64,000 bases of DNA from Purpureocillium takamizusanense (taxonomy: Eukaryota; Ascomycota; Sordariomycetes; Hypocreales; Ophiocordycipitaceae). Under the pieces are notes generated by a model. That model saw only the letters and a list, made by a program, of their open reading frames with translations. It was not told the origin of the DNA and did not search any database. Both the position numbers and the translations under genes were made by a program. Positions 10,779-20,278 of the stretch are shown in pieces. Positions within the stretch are counted from its first letter, which is position 1. Each line of letters opens with the position of its first letter. The stretch lies in contig NC_063068.1 in assembly GCF_022605165.1 (NCBI RefSeq), positions 3,100,001 through 3,164,000 on the forward strand, given 5' to 3'.

Positions 10779-11935
10779 CTAAGTACCGTAGCCTGCTGTC
10801 GCAGGGGAGCTGACGTGCGCCAGGCTGATGCTGTCGGTCTTCTGCTCCACGACCTTGAGCAGCGGATCCAGGATGTTTGGATCTCGCAGCCCGATGGTGA
10901 CGTCGTCTGGCAGGCGTCCAGACATGACCAATGCCTGCATGCGTGCACATACGCGGAGTCTTTGGTTAGCGACAACGAGGGATACGCAACGCGGTGGCCG
11001 CTTTCCGAGCGCGGTGCCCCGCGAAGACAGGGAGACAAGGTGGGGACAGGGCGGGGGGAGCTCACCTTCTTGACGTCGTCAAAGTTGGACTCCTTCTCCG
11101 TGTACTCGCGGAGCACCTCGTCCGTGTCAAAGTCGACGTAGACGCGCGTGTCGCGGATGCGCACGATGACGTTGTCGAGGCGCATGAAGAGGCGGCACAG
11201 GAGCAGCATGCGCTGGGCGTGGACGCGGACCTTGACGCTGTAGAGGGAGATGCCGTTGTCGTCGAGCTCGCTCTCGTACAAGACGACCTCGTCGAAGAAG
11301 AGGATGGGGTCGCGCCGCTTGAGGAGCTCGATGGGGATCTTCTTGTCTGTGGGCTGGAAGCTCGGGGCCTGTCCGGCGGTGGCGGCAGTGGCGGCGGCGG
11401 GTTGCCCCTGGGACGGTTGCTGCTGCTGCTGCTGCTGCTGCTGGACGGTGCCGCGATACGTGGTCGAGTAGCTCCAGTCGTAGGGCTTGACCACCTCCTT
11501 GATGCCGGCAGTGGTGCCCTCGCGGGTGCTCTCCCAGTCGCGCGCGTAGGCGACCTTGAGTACGCAGCGGTCCGTCTTGTCGACGGCGTCGAGCGCGTCG
11601 GGGGTGTTGAACTCGATGGACCAGCCCGAGGGGACGTGCCGGACCGACGCCACGTTGTCGCCAAAGATCATCTCGGGCATGGGGATGCCGATGCGCTCCG
11701 TCAGCGCGTCGATGGCGCCCGACTTGGAGATGGGGAGCTTGCGCGTCGAGATGAGGAAGCGGCGCTGCGTGTGGCTCGTCGTGGCCGCGGCGAGGGCGTT
11801 GGGCGCGGGGAAGGGCGCGTCGGGGTGCGACATGTGGTTCATGGCCGAGGTCGTGGTTGTGGCCGTTGCGGCGGCGGCCGGGGGGAGAGCGGGAGCGCGG
11901 CCCGGAGGAGTGCGGAAGGGTTGGGGGTTTGCCAT
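10779..11935 (-). CDS. tip41: TIP41-like type 2A phosphatase regulator
   Basis: Exons 11935-11066 and 10934-10779 on the minus strand; intron 10935-11065 (GTGAGC...CAG) is in phase 0. The product is 341 aa. TIP41 family blocks are clear: RRFLISTRKLPISKSGAID, MPEMIFGDN, SGWSIEFNTPDALDAVD, RDPILFFDEVVLYESELDDN, RMLLLCRLFMRLDNVIVRI and RVYVDFDTDEVLREY, and the second exon encodes LPDDVTIGLRDPNILDPLL. In yeast, Tip41 binds Tap42 and PP2A-type phosphatases and acts in TORC1 signalling. A run of nine Gln encoded mostly by CAG lies in the middle, in a low-complexity insertion between conserved blocks. The start MANPQPF is chosen because upstream sequence in the same frame is a Pro/His-rich leader without family similarity. 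It is divergent from the Aurora kinase gene. Confidence 0.93.
11421..11450. repeat. CAG/CTG triplet run inside tip41
   Basis: Pure CTG units on the plus strand, read as CAG (Gln) in tip41. Such pure codon runs are prone to length change. Confidence 0.85.
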
Positions 11936-12843
11936 TGGGAGCGGCGGCAGATGGTAGTGGTAAGTAATAAGCTGGAGGTTGGAGGTTGGAAAGCTTGGAT
12001 GGAGCTCCTCGATGGACAGAGGCAGCGGACGCGCGGGGCGGGGCGATGAGGGGGGGGGGCACAATGGATGGTGGGGGTGTGGAAGGAACTGCCGGGGCGG
12101 CACCTTACAAAGTACGTACCTACCGTTGCACTAACAGACGCAGCAACGAGCGCTGCTGTCAAAAGGCTTACCGTGCAGGGCACCGCGGTCTACATTGTAT
12201 GCTTCCTGCTGTTCAAGGGCATAATGAAAGCAGATTCAGACGAGGGAGGAGTGAACATGGTCACCATTGTAGTATGTGCAGCATGATGGCTAACTAGCTT
12301 TATCAATTCCCAATCCTGCATCACAATTCACACTCAAGGCAGCTGGAGGTATAGTTACTGTAACTGTGATCCTGGAACCTGGAAGCTGGGGTCCCACATC
12401 TGCGGCGATGGACGCCTCCTTACAACGGCGCCCGCCCGACAAACACAAAAGGCGAGATGCGAAAGCACTCGCAGAAGAAGAACAAAAAAAACTCTGGAAC
12501 CGATTGAAGACAGAATCCTGCCCACGGAAGCATTCCATGTGCCATCATCCATACATGGCCATGCCGGCCCGCGCCCAAGACCTAGGCCGCTGTCGTTGTG
12601 TTAGTCAGCGCCAAGCTTGGCAGCAACGGGCCGCCCACCACCCGTTGGTTGCTCTGACGACGGCGCCATGTTTGGCATCCCTCGCCAACCCCGGACACTC
12701 TCAGACCAGCTGCCCGCACACACGCACACACCACACGCATCACCACCAGCGTCTTTCCCGGCTCGCTGCGACGAAAACGTCTCCAACGACGTTTCTCCCC
12801 GTCCTCGCCTTCATCGCCCGTCCGTCACATCCACAGGCTTACA
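11936..12843. other. Divergent promoter region of tip41 and Aurora kinase
   Basis: About 0.9 kb. It contains an AAAGTACGTACCTACC stretch near 12109 and CA-rich sequence just before the Aurora start. No gene is supported. Confidence 0.55.
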
Positions 12844-14224
12844 ATGGCCAGTCGCACCCTCGAGACGCGCTTCGAGCGCATGTCCGTGCAGGACGAGAAC
12901 GGCGACGTGGCCAAGGCATATTCCTCCTCCAAGTCCAAGGTATGGATCGGGACCCCAGTCTGCTCGCTGTGCCCGCACATGGCTTCTCCAAAAGTCTGTT
13001 CCCACGCTAATGGCCACTTTGTGCCCCTTCCAACAGACGGTCGTCTCATCGTCGAGCGCATCACAGCTCCCCCAGGGCAGCAGCCGCGCGAACCTCTACA
13101 AGGTCGCGCTCCAGTCGCAGAGCCACAACGCCGTCGCCTCGGTCACGCTGCCGTCCCAAGCCGCTCAGCGCAAGGGCAACAATAACAACAACAGCAACCC
13201 TGCATCTCCGCCGCGAAAGCCTCTCCCGTCCAGCTCCTCCCGCACCTCACAAGACGACGACGCCGCCGCCGAAGAGGCTGCCGCCGAGTCCGCTCTGGTA
13301 GCAGCGCAGCCGTCGGCAGTCCCCAAGCAGTTCCACCTCGGCATGTTCGAGATTGGGCGCCCGCTGGGCAAGGGCAAGTTTGGCCGCGTCTACCTGGCCA
13401 GGGAGCGCACGAGCGGCTTCATCTGCGCCCTCAAGGTCCTGCACAAGAGCGAGCTGCAGGTCGGCGGCGTCGAGCGCCAGGTGCGCCGCGAGATTGAGAT
13501 CCAGAGCAACCTGCGGCACCCCAACATCCTGCAGCTGTTTGGCCACTTCCACGACAGCAAGCGCGTCTTCCTCATCCTCGAGTTCGCCGGCAAGGGCGAG
13601 CTGTACAAGCACCTCCGCCGCGAGAACCGCTTCCCCGAGTGGAAGGCGGCCCAGTACATTGCCCAGATGGCGTCGGCGCTGCGCTACCTCCACAGGAAGC
13701 ACGTAATCCACAGGGACATCAAGCCCGAGAACATCCTCGTCGGCATCCACGGCGAGATCAAGATCTCCGACTTTGGCTGGAGCGTCCACGCGCCCAACAA
13801 CAGGAGGAAGACCATGTGCGGCACCCTCGACTACCTGCCCCCCGAGATGATCAAGCCGGGCTCGTCGGACAACTACTACAGCGAAAAGGTTGACCTTTGG
13901 AGTCTCGGGGTCTTGACGTATGAGTTCCTCGTCGGCGAAGCGCCCTTCGAGGACACCCCAGTCATGACACAGCGGAGGATTGCCCGGGCAGACATGTCCA
14001 TTCCGTCTTTTGTGAGCCCCGAGGCCAGCGATCTCATCAAAAGGGTATGTTGGCTGTTCCCATCTGTTTGTCCGAGAGTCGCCTTCACATACTGACTGGC
14101 ATGCCTTCAGCTTTTGGTTCTGGATCCCGAAAAGCGAATCCCTCTCGAGGCTGTCCAGCAGCACCCTTGGATCATTAAGCATTGTGTCAAGGGCGAGAGG
14201 GCGTCGAATCGTGAGAAGGCATGA
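12844..14224 (+). CDS. ipl1: Aurora-family serine/threonine kinase (Ipl1/Ark1)
   Basis: Exons 12844-12939, 13037-14044 and 14111-14224; introns 12940-13036 and 14045-14110 have GTATG donors and CAG acceptors. The product is 405 aa: a disordered N-terminal 130 residues, then a complete kinase domain. Visible features are the glycine loop GKGKFG (143-148), the ATP-binding K165 in [12 protein letters not shown] (257-264), DFG (277-279), and the Aurora activation loop [16 protein letters not shown] with T291 as the expected autophosphorylation site. [12 protein letters not shown] is typical of Aurora. The last exon carries the C-lobe end, [17 protein letters not shown]. In fungi with a single Aurora kinase it is the catalytic subunit of the chromosomal passenger complex, correcting kinetochore attachments through the Sli15/INCENP, Survivin and Borealin partners. 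The short length is normal for the family. Confidence 0.95.
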
Positions 14225-14528
14225 TGTGATGCCTTGAAGGCATGCCCCGTTGCTTGTTGCTTAATGCGGGGAAACAAGGGCGCACGCGGAGTACAAGGGA
14301 TTGCAATAGTAAGGTCGTTGGGGATAATGGGTGTGCATCTGAAGGAGTTTGGTGTTTTGACCTAGCGCGCCATTCGTATAACTGAGATGGAGCTGCGTTG
14401 CGTTTTTTTCCAACTATGGTCTGGGTATCGTCGATAGCGTAAAGGCCGGGTCCACGCCGGCAATGCTTTTTGATATGGTACAAATCATCAGGACTGAAGA
14501 TTTCTGCTTCCCCGTCCCCCTTTTTTCT
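14225..14528. other. Convergent 3' spacer
   Basis: 3' flank shared by the Aurora kinase gene and atp23. Nothing else seen. Confidence 0.55.
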
Positions 14529-15390
14529 TCACCGGTATACCTCGTCAAACGGACGAGTGTCGGTGAAGCACGAGTCCCAAACTTGGTCAATCACCTTGGC
14601 CGCCTGCGCCTCGTCCTTGCACCTCGGCCGCGCCATGACGGAGTTGATGGCCCTCCGGCGGACGCAGTTTTGGAACTGCTGTGTCACCGACCACTGCCCC
14701 CTGGTAAATGCCTCTCGCGTAAAGCGGCATTCGCCACTAAGCATGGAGGCACGGATCTGTGCAAGCTCGTTAGCAGGCTGTGCGACGGATGACGATACCG
14801 ACATCCCCAGACGGCTGGCTCACCTCTGTGCATGCGGCGTGCTTCAAGTCCTTGTCGCCCACCCAATCAACCTTCCACCGCAAGTGGTCCCAAGCGTGCA
14901 CCATCTCGTGGGCAAGCGTGTCTTCCAGATGCTTGCGGTCGCGGACCTCGTTTGCGCACAGCAGGATGCCGTGGTTGGGGCTGAAGCCACCCGACTGGCG
15001 GTGGACCTGGCCGTCTTCCTCGAGGCGAGCCGGACAGCGGCGGCAGAGGATGTTTTCGCGGTCGAGGTTGCCGTTGAGGCCGCGGATCTTGTCTGAGAGG
15101 AAGCGCACAACGGGCGAGTAGGTGAAGAGCCAATCGCGGTACTCGTCGCAGCGCTTGCAGTCGCGCTCCTCGTGGACCTTGTACCGCCATTCGCGGTAAT
15201 GGAACTGACCCTCCTTGGTCATCTGTCCCGAGAGGATGCGGAAGTAGTTCATCCACCACTTGGTCTCCGGGTCGAATCCCGTGCGCGCGGGATCGTTGAC
15301 GACCTCGCGAGGGGCGCCGCCGTTGCTGGAGCTGGGCACCCCCGTGCCGGCGGCGGCGGCGGGCGTCGACGATGGAGAGTCGGATCCCAT
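14529..15390 (-). CDS. atp23: Atp23-type mitochondrial inner membrane metalloprotease
   Basis: Exons 15390-14824 and 14756-14529 on the minus strand; intron 14757-14823 (GTGAG...CAG, branch GCTAAC) is in phase 0. The product is 264 aa. The zinc protease signature HEMVH is at 161-165, within [19 protein letters not shown]. Cysteine pairs CKRC (78-81) and CRRC (116-119) are the conserved Atp23 cysteines oxidised in the intermembrane space. The second exon carries [20 protein letters not shown] and [16 protein letters not shown], both diagnostic. Atp23 matures the Atp6 precursor and assists F1Fo ATP synthase assembly. A low-complexity Ser/Ala/Gly tract precedes the conserved part; no cleavable presequence is obvious, which fits Mia40-type import. 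Confidence 0.94.
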
Positions 15391-16654
15391 GGTGGCTGGC
15401 GATGGCTTGCGGCCCCCAAGAAGAAGAAAGCAGGGCGGCCGGACCGGTGAGGCGGCGACTACGTGGTCAGACGGCTGGCCGGCTGCTGGTTGCCTTGCCT
15501 ATTTGGCCTGCCTCTCGTCCTCGCTGGCGTCGGTCGATCCGTACGTACGTTCCTATGTCTGTCCGTCTGTCTGTATGTCTGTCTGCCTTCTTCCTGCCTA
15601 GTCTCCCTACTTGTCCGCCTTGGCGCCGCCGCGGACACGGCTCCGTTTGGACACGAGCAGGATTGACAGGCGCCGTCGCTTGATGCTCAATGCGGAGCAA
15701 GTCGTGTCGGGTCGCCGAGAGGACTCGACACACCGTTCCCAGCGGGATAAACCGCTGGTCGCGTCAGACGTCAGATGAGCGGATGAGGGGGATCTTCGGG
15801 TCCCAAGGTAACTTTGGGACGCGCGAGCCGACACGCCCTGCCTGCCTGGCCGGATGAATGGATGGATGGGACACGGAGCTCGATGTGACGAAAAAGGCGT
15901 CTGTCTGCTGGAGCAACGTCGAGTCGTGCATGCGTCAAAACTGGGATCCTTCCAATGGGATGGGACGGGCGTGCGGGCGGTGGAATTCTGCCACCCGCGG
16001 CGCCCCGGGTTGGAGGGCATTGAATGGCCAGCGGCAGGGCCGCCAGCCTTTTAGCGGCCTCAGGGGGGGGCTTGGGTTTGGCGGCGCCTTATTACTAGCA
16101 GCGTCTTGTGCTGCCTGCTGAGGTCATCGACCCAGTAGGCGCAGCCCACCGACGCCAACCCAAGGCAGTGGGCCCAAACCGGCATGCCGGCCAGTCTGCA
16201 GCGTGCCCAGGTGGTGTCGAAAACTTCCTTGCATGTGCAGTGGAGGGCAGGGCAGGCCAGTGCGGTAAGGGCGCTGTAGCGCGGGTAGGCAGCTACTAAC
16301 GCGGAGGCAGCCCAACTGAAAATCACCTCACAGTGCAAGACGGTGCCCCGTTGGTACCTTGGCGTGTCTGGCCCGTAGTAATGCGGCGGGGACGGTACTT
16401 AGGGGGGACACCGCCCGGCGTGGGACCGCGGACGGACCTATGACGGCCGCCCATCGCCCCCCGGCGAGCGGGTCCGACATCGGGTCCGGAGCCCAGGCGG
16501 GTCCAATGAGCTCTGACGCAACTCACACCTCTCACACCACTTGCGCGAAGATCCCGGCAGGATCCTACCTTTCAGCGTGCAAGTCGCACCTTGGCTTGTG
16601 GTCCTTTCACACGCCCTGGATGCACAATTGCAAGGAACATACGGCGAAACAACG
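15391..16654. other. Divergent promoter region of atp23 and pro1
   Basis: About 1.26 kb. It includes a TCTG-type microsatellite near 15556-15590. Short open frames are compositional; no gene is supported. Confidence 0.55.
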
Positions 16655-18541
16655 ATGACGGACGAGGGAATTACGAGCGGCCGCGCGACGCCGCAGCCTC
16701 AGCAACGCCAGCAGGCTCAAGGTATGTCCTCGCATGTGATGGCCGGAGACGAATTGGATAGTCAAGTCCGTCCGCCTCTTGCCTCGCATTTCTTCATCTT
16801 CTTGCTCCTCGATATTTCCCTCGCCTGCCTCAACCCCTGCCTGTCTTGTCCGAGCTCAATTGCTTCGCTATTTCGTCTCTCTTGGCTGTTGCAGCCTACC
16901 TTTTCCAATACTGACCACATTTCGTTCACAAAAAAGTCGCCGACATGACGAAGCGTTCCAAGTCGTACACGGTCGTCATCAAGCTGGGTAAGCCTCGTAT
17001 TGCCTCATTCCCCAGTTAACCACCTAGCGACATTTTGCTCATCGAAAATACTATAGGCACAAGCTCCATCGTGGACGAAAAGACGCATGAGCCCTTGCTG
17101 CCCATTCTGACGCTCATCGTCGACACGGCTTGCAAGCTGCGCAAAGATGGCCACAGGGTCGTCATCGTCTCCTCTGGAGCCATTGGCGTGGGCTTGCGCC
17201 GCATGGACGTTGACAAGCGGCCAAAGCACCTAGCACAGCTACAGGTGAGTTGACAGGATTGAGGGACAATTCAGTCTGTCTGCAGTCTGCTAACTTCATC
17301 GCCAGGCTCTAGCCGCAATAGGCCAATGCCGCCTCATCGGCCTTTGGGACAGTCTGTTTGCCCACATGGCCCAGCCCGTTGCTCAGATCCTGTTGACCAG
17401 GAATGACATTGCTGATGTGAGTGGCGACGATGGGCGACGGGCGACGATGAGGACTGACATGAGTGGCACACGCAGCGAACACGATACCTAAATGCTCAAA
17501 ACACATTCAACCAGCTCATGGACATGGGCGTCATCCCCATTGTCAACGAAAACGATACCTTGGCCGTTTCTGAAATTAAGTTTGGCGACAACGATACCCT
17601 CTCTGCGATCACGGCCGCCATGATCCACGCAGACATGCTTTTCCTCATGACCGACGTCGACTGTCTGTACGACAAGAACCCCCGGACGCACCCTGACGCG
17701 CGCCCCATTGAGATTGTGGACGATATAAATGCCCTTGAGGCTGACGGTAAGCTCCCCGGCCACTGCAGGCCCCGCCGCAATCGATACGCCATGCTGACCA
17801 GCACGTGCAGTCTCAAGTGCCGGCTCAGCCTTGGGGACGGGCGGCATGGGCACCAAGATCGTCGCTGCGAGGCTGGGCATGCTGGCGGGTGTCACAACGA
17901 TAATTACCCGGTCCTCCAATCCGGGCAACATCCTCGGCATCGTCCGCTACCTCACCACCCCGCGGACCCCCAGCAGCAGCACGTCATCCGAGTCTGGTGA
18001 CCACCACCACCACGCTGTAGACAGCATCACGCAGAAGACTGTCTCCCTTAACCTGTCCGACCCGTCGACGCAGTTTGATGATTCCGAGGCTCCTCCCCTG
18101 CACACACGCTTCTTGCCGTCGAGTGATCCTATCCAGGATCGCTACTTCTGGCTCCTTCACACCCCCAACCCGCATGGCACCGTCTACATTGACGCCGGCT
18201 GCCACAGGGCCCTGCTTGACAAGGCAGGCCTGCTTCCCGTCGGCGTCGTAGACGTCGAGGGTCACTTCGCGCAGTCCGAAGTTGTCCGTTTGGTCGTCGT
18301 GGAGAGGCGCGCTTCCTCTCCTGGACCGGATGGGAAGCGCTGGGAGGGCTTCGCTCAGGAGGTGGGCCGCATCATAGTCAACTACGCCGCCGCCGAGATC
18401 TCCATGATCATGGGACATAAGAGCTCCCAGATCGAGAACATTCTCGGTTACGCAGACAGCGAGTACGTTGCTGACCGGTCGCACATTGGCTTCTTCAGGC
18501 CAGAGAGCCGCCCAGTCACACCGATCCGGGATTTGCATTGA
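16655..18541 (+). CDS. pro1: Glutamate 5-kinase (first step of proline synthesis)
   Basis: Six exons: 16655-16721, 16937-16987, 17057-17244, 17306-17416, 17476-17746 and 17811-18541; all five introns are GT/AG and phases agree, giving 472 aa. The enzyme phosphorylates L-glutamate to gamma-glutamyl phosphate. The amino acid kinase domain shows [56 protein letters not shown] wording ([13 protein letters not shown]) and [16 protein letters not shown] Ser/His-rich loop follows, then a C-terminal PUA domain ([27 protein letters not shown]). The first exon encodes a Gln-rich 22-residue leader; intron 1 is long (215 bp) and its acceptor, ACAAAAAAG, is the least certain junction. Translation from the in-frame ATG at 16946 (MTKRSKSY) would still give the whole kinase domain. 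The gene is convergent with nip7. Confidence 0.93.
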
Positions 18542-18793
18542 GCACTAGCATGGACGTTGATCAGAGGCGTTTATTTCTTTTCCTTTTGTCCTCGAGGCCG
18601 AGGAGGCAGCATCAGTTCCTTATTGGAAGAAATGAATCAACGTGAACCGACGAATTTTCCATTTCACATGCCCTGTAAGTTGCCCGTAATTGTTTTGCCC
18701 ATCAACGCCGTTGCCATGTTCCAAAAAAAAAAAGCCCGGATTCTAACGCCGACAGAATATCCATTCCCGTCAATTCTATACAGGCCTCCCCAG

Positions 18794-19449
18794 CTAGGTC
18801 GTAGCAAACAGATTGTCTTCGTCGCGCAGGTACTCGCCGCAGTCGGCCTGCCTGAAGACGGTTATGCCCGTCGGGTCAAGCCGCCGCGCCTCGGCCGAGC
18901 TCCTCGCAGTGAGGCCGAAGCCCAGAGGCGTATCATTCATGCTGTAGACGACGACTCCCTGGTGCTCGGGGCAGTCGTCGGACCATCGCCCGACGTGCGC
19001 CTTGACGACGTTGCCGCCGTACAGGAACGGCATCTCTCCGTTGGGCCGCACCCAGACCTTCCATCGGGCGTGCTCGGAGAGGATCTCGAGCGCGGTAATA
19101 TGCAGGCGGAATTTGCCGGTCTTGGTAAACTTGCCTGCAGAAGCCGGGGGGTTAGCATATATGAGAGACAATTTGAATTGGAAACAGGCCTCCCCAAAGG
19201 GAGCTGGTGCAGGGCCATCGCACCAATGCAGGTCCCCAGGGACAGTAGCTTCTCGCGCGCTATAGACGTGGCCAGGTTGGCGATTGACAGGCGAACGTAG
19301 TAGACGCGATCCTTGACGAGGCGAAAGACGAAGCGATCGGCATTCGGCGAGTCGTCGAGCGGCGCAATGAGGTTCTTGAGCGAGCTGCCCGTGTAGTTGG
19401 CCAGCTTGGTGAAGAGCGTCTTGCTCTCCTGTTCTGTGAGAGGGCGCAT
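18794..19449 (-). CDS. nip7: Nip7, 60S ribosomal subunit biogenesis factor
   Basis: Exons 19449-19224 and 19134-18794 on the minus strand; intron 19135-19223 (donor GTGCG, branch GCTAAC, acceptor CAG) is in phase 1. The product is 188 aa, close to the usual 180. It begins MRPLTEQESKTLFTKLANY, the family start. The C-terminal half is a PUA RNA-binding domain: WVRPNGEMPFLYGGNVVKAH, GVVVYSMNDTPLGFGL and DPTGITVFRQADCGEYLRDE. Nip7 acts in nucleolar pre-60S particles and rRNA processing. Without the splice the frame diverges into non-family sequence after ATCIG, so the GTGCG donor, although less common, is needed. Confidence 0.94.
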
Positions 19450-20278
19450 GGTGGCGAGTCGATCGATCAGCGCCTTGTGGAGTTTGCTATTGCGGTGATT
19501 CTCTTGTCAGATTCGGCCGGCGCGCTGCTGAGAACCGGTTCGGAAAGGCAAGGGGGGTTTGTCGCCGAGGCAAATATGAGAAAGGCGCCGTTCAAAAGGT
19601 GAGTGTTCGCGACCAGTTCGGCCTTGGTCTCGAGACGAAAAAAAAATCTGGAGCCGACGACGAGCCTATCAGAAGTGGGGTCTGGTCCAGATAAGATGGC
19701 GGGCGGGTTGAGCCTGGAGGAAGCGCTGGGCAAAACTTCAGCGGGGGGTGGGAGACGCCTGCAGGAATCCATCGGCGCCTTTGCTCAGCGCAACCACCTG
19801 GGCTTTCATTGCGGGGTAGCATTAGTACACCTCAGGCAGGCATTATAGTGCCGGCGAATTGAAGACCCAGCCCCGCGACTCAATGCCCTGAGCTGGGTCG
19901 AGACGACCGCCACCACCACTCGGGCTACGTGCATCGCTTGCTGGAGGTGTCCACGGGTCGTTCCAGCACGCACCACACACACCAACCCACCGACTTTGTA
20001 GCCTGCCGGCGTCCCCTCTCTGGCCAGTGGAGCACAGTACCTGTCCCTTCAGGTTCAAGCCTTCTATTACAGGACGCCCGTTGCGCTACGCTTGTGCCCG
20101 TCGACTGCTGCCCCTCCAGCAAGGCCGCCGCCCATCGGACGTGGGGTCTGGAGTCACAGCTTTCGGGGCTCTTCTCCCCGTCTCCCTCTCTTTTCCCCCA
20201 CCATCCAGAGGAAGCAAAAAGTGCGGCCTGGGTTTTTGTGACTCACGCCCTCTTCCTCGACAGCTATACTCGCGGTGA
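19450..20278. other. Divergent promoter region of nip7 and grs1
   Basis: About 0.83 kb between divergent starts. I see no gene and no long repeat. Some pyrimidine-rich sequence precedes grs1. Confidence 0.55.
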
